A DNA stretch of 64,000 nt. Source: an uncultured Roseburia sp. (lineage in GTDB: Bacteria > Bacillota > Clostridia > Lachnospirales > Lachnospiraceae). The translations under genes and the position numbers were made by a program. The notes under the pieces were generated by a model that was given only the letters and a program-made list of their open reading frames with translations, ran no database searches and was not told the origin of the DNA. The stretch lies in contig CANONN010000002.1 in NCBI GenBank assembly GCA_947567625.1, positions 38,765 through 102,764 on the forward strand, in the 5' to 3' direction. This document shows positions 1 through 8,689 of the stretch, in pieces; the stretch's first letter is position 1, and each line of letters opens with the position of its first letter.

Positions 1-136
1 CGACAAATGCAACTACTGCAAGAACCAGCAGCACCAGCACTTCGACGATCAGCAAAATCACCTTTTTCTGCTGCTTTTTTTTCTTTGCCCCCGCTTTTGT
101 TCCCCCCGTAGTTTTTCCCTGTCTTGTTCCACTCAT
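1..136 (-). CDS. N-terminus of a membrane-anchored protein, possibly LCP family (partial)
   Basis: Only the first 45 codons lie in the window; the gene runs off the left edge. The visible N-terminus starts MSGTRQGKTTGG, continues into a lysine/glutamine-rich cytoplasmic stretch, and then enters a hydrophobic segment rich in Leu/Val that looks like a single signal anchor. The start ATG (134-136, minus strand) has an AGGAG site that overlaps the stop codon of the preceding gene, 13 bases away, so the two are co-transcribed. A short basic tail plus one transmembrane segment at the end of a glycan operon fits the LytR-CpsA-Psr family, which attaches glycans to peptidoglycan. That is inference from position; no LCP domain residues are visible. 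Confidence 0.5.
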   Translation of the reverse strand, partial: MSGTRQGKTTGGTKAGAKKKKQQKKVILLIVEVLVLLVLAVVAFV

Positions 137-149
137 AATCTCTTATCTC

Positions 150-1568
150 CTAATATGCATTTTTATTGATAAATCCTCTGAAAACTGTCATAAACAATAT
201 CTTTATGTCCAGTCCCACTGTCCAGTTTTCGATATAATAAAGATCGTACTCGATTCTCTTACGGATGGAGGTATCTCCTCTATAACCGTTGACCTGCGCC
301 CATCCGGTTATCCCGGGACGCACCTGATGCTTTATCATATATCTTGGTATCTCTTCGCGAAACTTTTCCACATACTGCGGACGCTCGGGCCGCGGCCCCA
401 CCAGGCTCATATTGCCCTTTAGAACATTAAAAAACTGCGGCATCTCGTCCAAGCTTGTCTTTCTCAAAATCCTGCCGATCTTCGTGATACGCGGATCGTG
501 CGGCGTCGTCCAGCCCTTTTGCTCTTCTTCCTCGGTCTGGACATACATCGTGCGAAATTTATACATCCAAAAAGGTGTGTTGTGCAGACCCACCCTCTGC
601 TGTTTAAAGATCAGCGGCCCTCTCGAGGTAGTCTTGACCGCAATCGCCGTTATCAGCATGACCGGCGAAAACAGTGCGATACAAAAGATCGACCCGACGA
701 TATCGAGGCAGCGCTTCATCAGTGCGCGAAACGTATCCGACAACGGCACATACCGGATATTGATTACCGGCAGTCCCAAAAGGTCTTCCGTGTACGGCTT
801 CGTCGGTATGATATTGCCGTAATCGGGAATAAACTTGGTGTGTACGCCGGACTTCTCGCACTCCGCCACGATCTTCTCCAGTTTATAGTATTCCTCGAGT
901 CCGAGCGTGATCGCGATCTCATCCAGTCGGTTTTCGGGCAAAATCAGCGGCAGATTGTCGATATCGCCGATCACCTTTATCCCTTTGTAAGCGGTTCCCG
1001 GCGCAATATTGTCATCTAAAACACCTTTGATACTGTATCCCCACTGCGGATTTTGCTGGATTCTGTCAATATACTGCTCTGCCGCCCGCGAATATCCCAC
1101 CAACAGGATATGTTTCAGGTTGTATCCGTTTTTGCGGATGCTCCTCAACACATGGCGTATCAGCAGTCTCGCCGCTTCCTCGAGAACAATGTTTGTAAAA
1201 TAGAAATAAAAAAACATCTCCCGCGAAAAGTTCTGAAACTCCGCAAAATAGGATTGCAGTGCATACAACACGGCAAATGCTAACAGCAACCCCACCGTAT
1301 TGGCCATAAAAATATTGGAAAACTCCAGACGCCTCCCCTGCACCCGCTTGGGCGTGTACAGATGAAACGCGTAATACAGCAGGATATAGCCCGGTATTAT
1401 GACAATCAAAGCCCGCATATAGAACTCAAAGGACAGCACACCCGCCCCATGCTCTAAAATACCACTAACGAACTTAAGCCACCATGCAAATGCATAAGAA
1501 AAAAACACCACGAATCCGTCGACAATGACATGCAGCTTGTTCAAGTGCTTCTGATTATCTTTTATCAT
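150..1568 (-). CDS. Polyprenyl-phosphate sugar-phosphate transferase (WbaP/WcaJ type)
   Basis: This 472-residue protein has the length and layout of the long initiating transferases that move a hexose-1-phosphate onto undecaprenyl phosphate at the inner membrane face, the first step of glycan assembly. The N-terminus holds about four hydrophobic segments (roughly residues 12-135). A central nucleotide-binding-like domain follows (HILLVGYSRAAEQYI near 152). The C-terminal catalytic domain begins near 285 with a membrane hairpin and shows the family motifs QQRVGLHNTPFWMYKFRTM, TSLDEMPQFFNVLKGNMSLV, GPRPERP and RPGITGWAQVNGYRGDT. It sits upstream of the partial gene at the left edge and has its own promoter. 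A second, shorter transferase of the same superfamily is encoded at 37189-37845, so two glycans may be initiated here. The sugar cannot be told from sequence alone. Confidence 0.92.
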   Translation of the reverse strand: MIKDNQKHLNKLHVIVDGFVVFFSYAFAWWLKFVSGILEHGAGVLSFEFYMRALIVIIPGYILLYYAFHLYTPKRVQGRRLEFSNIFMANTVGLLLAFAVLYALQSYFAEFQNFSREMFFYFYFTNIVLEEAARLLIRHVLRSIRKNGYNLKHILLVGYSRAAEQYIDRIQQNPQWGYSIKGVLDDNIAPGTAYKGIKVIGDIDNLPLILPENRLDEIAITLGLEEYYKLEKIVAECEKSGVHTKFIPDYGNIIPTKPYTEDLLGLPVINIRYVPLSDTFRALMKRCLDIVGSIFCIALFSPVMLITAIAVKTTSRGPLIFKQQRVGLHNTPFWMYKFRTMYVQTEEEEQKGWTTPHDPRITKIGRILRKTSLDEMPQFFNVLKGNMSLVGPRPERPQYVEKFREEIPRYMIKHQVRPGITGWAQVNGYRGDTSIRKRIEYDLYYIENWTVGLDIKILFMTVFRGFINKNAY

Positions 1569-1651
1569 ATTGTCATCCCTATAGATTGCAGAAACTGCTT
1601 ATCATCAAAGCAATGCTTCCGCCTCATGACTTTTTAACATCACCATTTAAA

Positions 1652-1680
1652 ATAATACAATAATTTCCATGAAAGCACAA
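1652..1680 (-). promoter_or_regulatory. Putative sigma-A promoter of the sugar-transferase gene
   Basis: On the minus strand a TTGTGC -35 (1675-1680) and a TATTAT -10 (1652-1657) are separated by exactly 17 bases, about 85 bases upstream of the 1568 start codon. The -35 is a weak match and the -10 a good one. It is the best candidate in this 185-base gap. Confidence 0.45.
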
Positions 1681-1753
1681 CTCTTTTTTCCAAAAGAACT
1701 CTTGCGAGATTCTTAATATTTTCTTTATCCGCCCGATTTTAGGCGGCAGACGC

Positions 1754-2716
1754 CTACCTGTGAAGCAGGATACGGCCGATATTTAAGATCATTTCCGCCT
1801 CAATCGCACAGTAATTGGGTATATTTTTGAACCGAAACGGCGCCTTTTTGAGCGTTTTAAGGCCGCATAAACCATCCTTTATGCCTCTTGCGTACTCTCC
1901 CCCAAATCCCTTTTTCACAAAAAATGCCAGCTTCACCATAATCCCCACGCTAAGAAACGGGAGATTGATCAACCACTGCAAAAACGGCATATTTTTGAAT
2001 ATGACATAGATCGAATTGCGTGCCGCCAGATATACTTTTTTGTCGTTGTAGCGGGTTCCGGTGGTAGCGCTGCCCACATGATAGACGCGCGCCCGCGGCG
2101 CATAATAGCTGCGATAGCCCAAGACGCGCGCGCGATATCCCCAGTCGACATCCTCAAGATACGCGAAATGTGCCTCGTCAAGTCCTCCGACTGCCTGTAC
2201 GGCCCGCATATCAAAGATCGACGCGCCGCCGCAGGCAGAAAAGATACGGCACTCTTTCTGGTACGCCTCGATCGGCCTGCCTTTGCCCCGCGCGACTGCC
2301 CATCCGAGCAGTGTATAGAGGTCCCCGGCATTGTCGATCCTCGTGCGTGCGCGATAGTCAATCATGCATGCGCTGCAGGAACATGCGTCCGCGTGCTTTC
2401 TGATTGCCAGAAGCATCTCCTCCACAAACGTCTCCTGGGCCTCCGTGTCGTTGTTTAACAACAGCACATAAGGTGTGGCGGCTTTTGCCAGACCGATGTT
2501 GACGGCCCCGCAAAACCCCCTGTTTTCGGGCAGACACACCATCTCCATCGAAAGGATATCGGAGGAGAGCTCTGTGCTGCCGTCGGTGGAACCGTTGTCT
2601 ATCACCAAAAGTGTAAAATCACGGACCGTCTGTCTCTCCAGGGTCCTAATGCAGTTTTTCAGCAATTGCTTCCCGTTGTAGTTGGGAATCACAACCGTAA
2701 CCTCTTCTCCTGTCAT
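1754..2716 (-). CDS. Family 2 glycosyltransferase (rhamnosyltransferase-like)
   Basis: This is a 320-residue single-domain GT-A enzyme. The N-terminus reads VTVVIPNYNGKQLLKNC, the nucleotide-binding start of GT2 proteins. An LLLNNDTEA motif near residue 85 supplies the DXD-like metal site, and YLEDVDWGYRARVLGYR near 190 holds the acidic catalytic region typical of WbbL/RfbN-like rhamnosyltransferases. A hydrophobic C-terminal stretch (around residues 255-275) may dock it to the membrane. It starts 8 bases after the upstream gene's stop with a clear AGGAG site and is the last gene of the operon read from about 7540. Donor and acceptor are not readable from sequence. Confidence 0.88.
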   Translation of the reverse strand: MTGEEVTVVIPNYNGKQLLKNCIRTLERQTVRDFTLLVIDNGSTDGSTELSSDILSMEMVCLPENRGFCGAVNIGLAKAATPYVLLLNNDTEAQETFVEEMLLAIRKHADACSCSACMIDYRARTRIDNAGDLYTLLGWAVARGKGRPIEAYQKECRIFSACGGASIFDMRAVQAVGGLDEAHFAYLEDVDWGYRARVLGYRSYYAPRARVYHVGSATTGTRYNDKKVYLAARNSIYVIFKNMPFLQWLINLPFLSVGIMVKLAFFVKKGFGGEYARGIKDGLCGLKTLKKAPFRFKNIPNYCAIEAEMILNIGRILLHR

Positions 2717-2723
2717 TTCGCTC

Positions 2724-4691
2724 CTAACTGTTATCTCTCAGCGAATAGTTATGATATACCCGGGAAAGATTCTCGTTATAATAAGGGTCTCCATTTTTCA
2801 GTATAGAAATCCAATGATTTCGCATATATTCAATTTCTTTTTGAAAACGCGCCACTTTCTCCTGCGAATCCTCCGACCCTCTCGACTTTGACTCGTAGTG
2901 GTATGCCTCCACCCTTGGATGATACACGACCAGATACCCAAGGCTGCGCACTTTCAAACAGAAATCCACATCATTGAAGGCAACGGAGAGCCGCTCCGTA
3001 AAACCTCCCGCCGCCTCATAGACACGGCGCTTCGTCATCATGCAAGCCGCCGTCACGGCGCTGTAATCAATTTGCAGCGAAGCCTTGTGCAGATAACCGC
3101 CGCGCTCCCCGGACATCCCCGCAAAGAGGTTGTCCGCGATACCCCTGGCATTGCCGCCGATTCCTACCGCGATGCCCGCATGCTGAATCGTGTGGTCGGG
3201 ATAGTACAGTTTGGCTCCCACAATCCCCACCTCGTCGCGCTGGCAGGTGGCAAGCATCTCCGTAAGCCAGGAAGGGCCCATCAGCTCGATATCGTTATTG
3301 AGCAGCACAAAATAGCTGCCCTCCGCCTGCGCGGCCCCGAAATTATTGAGCTTGGAATAGTTAAACTCCTTTGGCCAATAGGCCACGCAGACACGCTGTC
3401 CCTCTGGAAGCAAACCCTCGCGGGTTTTGGGCGTGATCTCCTCGCCCGTTAAGCTGTCTTTGTAGCGCGCGCCTGTTTTTTCTTCGGGCGCCAATGTCTT
3501 ATAATAATCAAACGTTTCTTCCCTGCTATTATTTTCTACAATTATGATCTCATAATTCTTATAATCTGATTTTTTGATCGAATGGATACATTTTTTTAAT
3601 GTGTCCACCTCGTCTCTGCTCGGAATTATGATGGAAACGAGCGGTTTGGCGCGGAGCGTGTAATACACGGCATAAAACCCCATGTCTTTCGTCGCACGGA
3701 CACTTCCCTCAACTCCCATGCGCCTTAAATGGTCCTCGATCGCGCGTCTGCCCGCCTCCACGGCATACTGCTTGCCAAACGGATTTTCCGACGTGGAATC
3801 CTCGTGACAGCGCCAGTGATATAAGATGCGCGGCACATGGCCGATATGCCCGGCTATTTCCGCACAGCGCAGAATAAAGTCGTAATCCTGCGCGCCGTCG
3901 TATTCGCTGCGGATACCGCCCACACGCTCCACGATCTCCTTTTTCACCAGCAGAAAGTGCGTGATATAGTTGTTGGAGCGCAGCAGATCGATGTTGATAT
4001 CGGGCTTAAGGTGCGGCTGAAAGTGCGTCTTTCCCTCCATGTCCACCTTGTCCTCATCCGTATAAATCATGTCATACTCTGCCGCCCTGCCCTCGCCCTG
4101 CGGGACAAAGCCGGCCGCCGCCGGGGTTCCGGTCTTTGGCCCCTCCCCGCGCATCAAGCGCACCGCCTCATAGAGCGCATCGGGCGCCAGCAGGTCGTCA
4201 TGGTCTAAAAAAGCAATCCACTCGCCTTTCGCCATGGCAAGCGCCGCGTTGGTGTTTCCGGCGATGCCAAGATTCTCCGCAAGCTTCTGATATTCCACCC
4301 GCTTGTCCGCCTCGATATAAGGCTTTAAGATGTCTCTTAAGTCCCTGCGCCGTCCGCTCTCTTCCTGCCCATCGCCGCTGCCGTCCGCAAGACATAGCTG
4401 CCACTTGCCGTAGCTCTGGGCCTGCACCGACCGCACCATCTGCGTCAAAAAACGCTCCGGCGTCCGGTAAAGCGGCACCACAATACTGATTAACGGAGCA
4501 TCCTTCCAGGCGGACGCAAATTTGCGCTGACGCGCAAGCTCATCATCCGTCACCGCATGGCGGTCATACCATGGGCCGTAGGGCACCGTCTGGGGCTCCA
4601 TCTTCTCCTTGAGACGAATCCAAAACTCTCTCCAACCGTAATGCCTTAAATAGCGCACTCCCTTTATGACCTTAGAAAAAGTGAATTTCAT
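2724..4691 (-). CDS. Tandem-domain family 2 glycosyltransferase
   Basis: This 655-residue protein contains two GT2 catalytic domains. The first begins near residue 46 (PLISIVVPLYRTPERFLTQM) and carries WIAFLDHDDLLAPDALYE. The second begins near 355 (PLVSIIIPSRDEVDTLKKC) and carries YFVLLNNDIELMG. Both keep acidic metal-site residues, so both may be active, as in enzymes that add two sugars in turn or polymerise a repeat. It shares this plan with the 820-residue neighbour at 4981-7443, which suggests gene duplication, but it lacks that protein's N-terminal extension and has a longer insert before its second domain (near residue 405). The start follows the small zinc-ribbon gene by 15 bases and the stop precedes the next GT by 7, so it is mid-operon. 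Confidence 0.88.
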   Translation of the reverse strand: MKFTFSKVIKGVRYLRHYGWREFWIRLKEKMEPQTVPYGPWYDRHAVTDDELARQRKFASAWKDAPLISIVVPLYRTPERFLTQMVRSVQAQSYGKWQLCLADGSGDGQEESGRRRDLRDILKPYIEADKRVEYQKLAENLGIAGNTNAALAMAKGEWIAFLDHDDLLAPDALYEAVRLMRGEGPKTGTPAAAGFVPQGEGRAAEYDMIYTDEDKVDMEGKTHFQPHLKPDINIDLLRSNNYITHFLLVKKEIVERVGGIRSEYDGAQDYDFILRCAEIAGHIGHVPRILYHWRCHEDSTSENPFGKQYAVEAGRRAIEDHLRRMGVEGSVRATKDMGFYAVYYTLRAKPLVSIIIPSRDEVDTLKKCIHSIKKSDYKNYEIIIVENNSREETFDYYKTLAPEEKTGARYKDSLTGEEITPKTREGLLPEGQRVCVAYWPKEFNYSKLNNFGAAQAEGSYFVLLNNDIELMGPSWLTEMLATCQRDEVGIVGAKLYYPDHTIQHAGIAVGIGGNARGIADNLFAGMSGERGGYLHKASLQIDYSAVTAACMMTKRRVYEAAGGFTERLSVAFNDVDFCLKVRSLGYLVVYHPRVEAYHYESKSRGSEDSQEKVARFQKEIEYMRNHWISILKNGDPYYNENLSRVYHNYSLRDNS

Positions 4692-4706
4692 AATGCCGCT
4701 CCCGTT

Positions 4707-4907
4707 TTAATGCTTTCCTTTTTGGTGAATATACATCCAGCCATCCGCATAATCCTGCCTTTCTACCTCCGTCATCTGCGTATACGCGCCAAAATCCAGC
4801 TTAACCGGCGACATTTCTCTGCCCTTGCATTTATAGCACTCCACACCTTTTCTGCGGGAGACCACACGCATCCACCCGCAGGAGGGACAAATATACACTT
4901 TCATCAT
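4707..4907 (-). CDS. Small zinc-ribbon protein of unknown function
   Basis: This 66-residue protein has two CxxC knuckles, CPSC (residues 7-10) and CYKC (24-27), separated by 13 residues. That is the spacing of a small zinc ribbon of the rubredoxin/RNA-polymerase-subunit-M kind. The rest is charged, with no membrane segment or signal peptide, so it should be cytoplasmic. It is tightly packed between two large tandem glycosyltransferase genes (15 and 73 bases), has an AAGGTGAG site before the first of two adjacent ATG codons, and reads on the same strand. Conservation of both knuckles argues that it is real despite its size. No function is recognised; a role linked to the neighbouring transferases is only suggested by position. 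Confidence 0.7.
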   Translation of the reverse strand: MMKVYICPSCGWMRVVSRRKGVECYKCKGREMSPVKLDFGAYTQMTEVERQDYADGWMYIHQKGKH

Positions 4908-4980
4908 ATCATGTACTCACCTTTCTTACATTCCGCAGTTGCCGCACCGCAGACATACGCGGCCGGCCTACGCGCCGCGG

Positions 4981-7443
4981 TCAGCGGCGCAGTGAAAAAT
5001 CTGAATTGTCCAGCGTCAGATTGCGGTTATAGTAAATATCTCCATCCTCGATCACGGTCCGCCAGCGGCTAAGCAGCAATTCAATCTCCCTGTTGAAGCG
5101 TTCCACTTTCTCCGGCGAATCTTCCAATCCCCGCGATTTGGACTCGTAATGGAAAAGTTCCGCGTAGGGATTGTAGACCACCAGCTTGCCCATAGCTCTC
5201 ACTTTCAGACAGAAATCAATATCATTAAACGCGACACCGAGCTCCTCCGTAAATCCGCCGACCGCCTCGAAAACACTGCGCTTTACCATCATACAAGCCG
5301 CCGTCACCGCGGAGTAGTCCTGCGCACAAAGGATTCGGCCCATATACCCGGTGTCAAAACGCTGCTTGCCGATAAATGCATGTCCGGCCGTGCCGCCGAA
5401 CCCCAGGACTACCCCGGCATGCTGGATGCTCCCGTCCTCATAGAGCAGCTTAGCGCCGACGATGCCCACATCATCCCTCATGCAGCAGCCGAGCATTTCA
5501 CGGATACAGCAGCCGTCGATCATCTCGGTGTCATTGTTTAGCAGCAAGAGATATTCCCCGGCCGCCGCCTCGGCGCCGAAATTATTGATCTTAGAAAAAT
5601 TAAACTCACCTTCATACGTCAGGACCGTAAGATTATTGTGAACCGCCTGCAATTCTCTGTAGTAGGCAAATGTCTCCTGCCGGGTGCTGTTATTTTCCAC
5701 CACTATGATCTCAAAGCGCCGATAATCCGACTTTTTGTAGATCGCGTTCAGACACTTTGACAGATCGTCCACATGGTCCATATTGGGAATAATAATTGAG
5801 ACCAGCGGTTCGGCTTCCCACTGATAACGTGTGCGGTACAACCCGTAAAACTGTGCGTTTTCCACGACCGCGGGCACACCGATGCGCCTATAATGGGCCT
5901 CCACGGCACGCCGCCCCGCCTCATACGCATACAGCTTGCTCTCCGGGTTGGCGGCGGTAGAATCCCTGTGACACCGCCAGTGATATAAGATACGCGGCAC
6001 ATGGCAGATTTTTTGGGCCTGCTCGCAGCAGCGCAAAATAAAATCGTGGTCCTGCGCGCCGTCGTATTCACCCGACAACCCTCCGACGCGCTCTAAAATA
6101 CTGCGCTTTACGGCAAACAGATGACAGATATAATTGACGCTGCACAACAGATCAATATTAAAGTCCGGCTTAAAATGAGGCTCAAAATATTTTTTGCCCT
6201 CCATATCCACCTTATCCTCATCGGAGTAGAGCACATCAATGTCCGGCTGCCCGTTCAGCGCCCTGGCAAATTCGTACAGGGCGTCGGGCGACAGGATATC
6301 ATCGTGATCCATTAGAACGATATAATCTCCGGTCGCCATCTTGATGGCGGCGTTGGTATTTCCGGCAATCCCCGCGTTTTGTATGAGCGTGCTGTATCTA
6401 ACGCGGCCGTCGTTTTTTTGATACCCGGCCACGATGGCGGAAAGCTCGCGCAAAACTTCTTCCTCCCTGCTGCCGTCCGCCAGACATAGCTCCCAATCGG
6501 GGTAAGTCTGGCTTTGCAGCGACTCGATCATATCCCTAAGAAAAGCCGGCTTCGTTTTGTACATCGGCACGACGACAGAAAACTTTGGCCGAAATGCAAA
6601 GTCCTTTTGCCGCTTTCTTTGCCCTGCGAGCTCTTCTTCTGTCACCATGTATTTTTTGCGCCAATTCTCATAAGTATTCGGTTGTTTTTTGTTCAGCTTT
6701 GTATGAATTTTGCGTATGGTAGCCGTAAGACCGTTGCGGTTCAAATAGCGCATCGCGTCCCCGGCCGCCTTTGCGGCATCCGAAGTTCTGCTGCCGCCGT
6801 CCCATTTTTTGATGCGCGTGCAGGTACAATTTTTTGCCCCGCGCATCTCCAGATAAAACTTCTTTTCCCTGTCCGCAATTCCCTCGGCCTGTACCAGAAA
6901 ACCCGGCTTTGCGTCTTTTTCACACTCCGGGTAGATGCCCATCAGGTCTTTCCTGTAATAGTGGTCAATCTTCACCGGCAGCGGCTGTTTTTTTCCGTCC
7001 AGAAGCGACAGTTTCACTTCACCGCCGCCCATGCACCAGCCGCTGACTGCAATTTTCCCCTCTTCTCTGCGGCTGTTTTCTATATAGTAATGAATATCAT
7101 GTTCCAATTTGCGCAGTTTTTTGACCGAAAAGACGACGTCCCTGCTGCTTTTCCCGCGATAGGTGGTGTGAATGGAAAACCGGTGTCCCTCCCTCCAGTA
7201 TGGCGGCAGCGAAACGATGCCTACCACCTCCTCCTGGATTTCATTGACACTGCGAATATATTTCTGGCGCACCTCCGCGCCTTTGTTTACCAGCTTTACC
7301 ACCGGCAGCTCCTTCCCGTCAAATACGGCGGTCAGCGTATGGTCTTTTGTGGCGCCGTCATAGAACCACCCCACAAACACCAGTGTGTCCGCCTCCGAGA
7401 GATGAAACCGCATCTCCTCCACAAAAAATCTATGTGTATCCAT
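4981..7443 (-). CDS. Large glycosyltransferase: N-terminal beta-rich domain plus two GT2 domains
   Basis: This 820-residue protein has three parts. Residues 1-250 form a beta-rich region with two similar blocks (VFVGWFYDGATKDHT near 21; VSGWCMGGGEVKLSLLDGK near 133), which suggests a duplicated carbohydrate-binding-like or scaffolding module. The first GT2 domain begins near 287 (FSVVVPMYKTKPAFLRDM) with IVLMDHDDILSPDALYEF. The second begins near 545 (PLVSIIIPNMDHVDDLSKC) with LLLLNNDTEMID. No signal peptide or clear membrane segment is seen, so it should work at the cytoplasmic face. It is the first gene of the operon and lies directly behind the strong promoter at 7515-7543. Long multi-domain GT2 proteins of this type extend rhamnan-like or teichoic-acid-like chains; the sugars here are unknown. 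Confidence 0.85.
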   Translation of the reverse strand: MDTHRFFVEEMRFHLSEADTLVFVGWFYDGATKDHTLTAVFDGKELPVVKLVNKGAEVRQKYIRSVNEIQEEVVGIVSLPPYWREGHRFSIHTTYRGKSSRDVVFSVKKLRKLEHDIHYYIENSRREEGKIAVSGWCMGGGEVKLSLLDGKKQPLPVKIDHYYRKDLMGIYPECEKDAKPGFLVQAEGIADREKKFYLEMRGAKNCTCTRIKKWDGGSRTSDAAKAAGDAMRYLNRNGLTATIRKIHTKLNKKQPNTYENWRKKYMVTEEELAGQRKRQKDFAFRPKFSVVVPMYKTKPAFLRDMIESLQSQTYPDWELCLADGSREEEVLRELSAIVAGYQKNDGRVRYSTLIQNAGIAGNTNAAIKMATGDYIVLMDHDDILSPDALYEFARALNGQPDIDVLYSDEDKVDMEGKKYFEPHFKPDFNIDLLCSVNYICHLFAVKRSILERVGGLSGEYDGAQDHDFILRCCEQAQKICHVPRILYHWRCHRDSTAANPESKLYAYEAGRRAVEAHYRRIGVPAVVENAQFYGLYRTRYQWEAEPLVSIIIPNMDHVDDLSKCLNAIYKKSDYRRFEIIVVENNSTRQETFAYYRELQAVHNNLTVLTYEGEFNFSKINNFGAEAAAGEYLLLLNNDTEMIDGCCIREMLGCCMRDDVGIVGAKLLYEDGSIQHAGVVLGFGGTAGHAFIGKQRFDTGYMGRILCAQDYSAVTAACMMVKRSVFEAVGGFTEELGVAFNDIDFCLKVRAMGKLVVYNPYAELFHYESKSRGLEDSPEKVERFNREIELLLSRWRTVIEDGDIYYNRNLTLDNSDFSLRR

Positions 7444-7514
7444 GTACTGCCCCTTCCTGCCGTACTGATTCTACTCTTTTCTATACAGAATTTCCATTTT
7501 TTGCTTATTTTATA

Positions 7515-7543
7515 ATAGTATCATTTTATGTTAGCAGTTGCAA
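7515..7543 (-). promoter_or_regulatory. Sigma-A promoter driving the 7443-1754 glycosyltransferase operon
   Basis: On the minus strand TTGCAA (7538-7543) and TACTAT (7515-7520) are spaced by 17 bases. They lie 72 bases upstream of the first gene of the operon, in the divergent gap between 7443 and 7674. No equally good -10 was found for the plus-strand gene, although a TTGACA occurs at 7584-7589. Confidence 0.6.
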
Positions 7544-7673
7544 GGCTGTTTTGCTATTGCTGTCAAGCTTTCACTATTACGCCTTGACAAACTATTTTGC
7601 GCATCTCTCTTTACATTGCAGAGTGTTTCTGGTATTTTAGGTCTATTAAAATACACTTGACAGGAGGCATTCT

Positions 7674-8585
7674 ATGTATCCATCATCCTTTCGCATTTCA
7701 AAGTTATGCTCTGCGGCGCTTTTGCTCCTATTTGGCCTAATCTTGTACACGGTTGCAAAGCAGACAGCCCCACCCGCCGTCTCCGGCGGCGAATATCTGA
7801 TCACTCAGTACGCGGATGCCTCCGGCGCGCAGGGCACATGCTATACGATCGAGAATGAAGACGAGTTCTATATTATCGACGGCGGCTGGGCAGAAAATGA
7901 GGCGGCTCTGCGCGGCATCATCGCCGCCCATGGCAACCATGTGAACGGCTGGGTGATCTCCCACCCGCACAGGGACCATGCCGGCGCTTTTAACGCCATC
8001 TATCAAAACCCGGGGGATATCGTCGTCGACGCCGTCTATGACAATGGTTTTGACTACGATTTTATCGAGTCTGTCGGGGAACCCTACGATGATATCACTG
8101 TGATGGAGCGCTATGTCGCGCTGACCGCAAATGACCCGAAGGTGACACATTTAAAGCGCGGCGATGTTTTTTCCCTTGGCGCGCTCTCCGCCAAAGTGCT
8201 GAACGCCTGGGACGAATATGTCCTCTATACGGTCGGCGACGAAAAGGATTATCAGAACAACGGTTCTCTGCTTCTGCTGATTGAGAATCAAAACAGCGGC
8301 ATCCTTTTTTGCTCCGACATCAAGTATGATATGAACGATCTGCTGAGGGAAATGGCGCTGCCGGAGATCTCCTGCGACTACGTGCAGGTCGGACACCACG
8401 GAAACTGGTCGTTTTCCGCGGATTTCTATGAACAAACCGGGGCGTCGGTGTTTCTATTTGACGCTCCTGCGGAGATTACGGAGAGTGGAAACTTCCCGGC
8501 CAAGGAGCTGAAAGACGGGTTTGTGGAAAAAAACGGCACCGTCTATGATTTCTCGACAGCGCCCAATCATTTGATATTAGATTGA
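7674..8585 (+). CDS. MBL-fold hydrolase, ComEC C-terminal-like, membrane-anchored
   Basis: This 303-residue protein begins with a hydrophobic signal or anchor segment (LCSAALLLLFGLILYTVA, about residues 10-27), so the catalytic part is probably outside the membrane. The metallo-beta-lactamase signature HPHRDHAGAF (HxHxDH) lies near residue 100, LFCSDI near 220 supplies a likely metal-ligand Asp, and VGHHGNWSF near 242 a later His. This is the layout of the extracellular hydrolase domain of ComEC/Rec2 and of stand-alone relatives. The start has AGGAGG six bases upstream. It is monocistronic, divergent from the GT operon and convergent with the following acyltransferase. Substrate is unknown: phosphodiesters and nucleic acids are the known targets of relatives, and a link to glycan chemistry would be speculation. 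Confidence 0.85.
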   Translation: MYPSSFRISKLCSAALLLLFGLILYTVAKQTAPPAVSGGEYLITQYADASGAQGTCYTIENEDEFYIIDGGWAENEAALRGIIAAHGNHVNGWVISHPHRDHAGAFNAIYQNPGDIVVDAVYDNGFDYDFIESVGEPYDDITVMERYVALTANDPKVTHLKRGDVFSLGALSAKVLNAWDEYVLYTVGDEKDYQNNGSLLLLIENQNSGILFCSDIKYDMNDLLREMALPEISCDYVQVGHHGNWSFSADFYEQTGASVFLFDAPAEITESGNFPAKELKDGFVEKNGTVYDFSTAPNHLILD

Positions 8586-8689
8586 TAACAATTGATCGCT
8601 TATTGATCATTTCTGAAAAAAACAACTTGCATATTGATTCATTCTATGTGGTATAAAGTTTCCAAGCGATTCATCTATAAGTTATCGCA

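Noticed and set aside
1729-1747. Hairpin after the 1754 gene as a terminator
   Set aside because: Only five base pairs and no T run on the transcribed side; too weak to annotate.
6514-7515. A 333-codon plus-strand frame
   Set aside because: Antisense to the large glycosyltransferase gene, with no homology-like motifs; it also runs across that gene's promoter.
7584-7612. Promoter for the MBL-fold gene based on a perfect TTGACA
   Set aside because: No acceptable -10 box at 16-18 bases; the real promoter was not identified.
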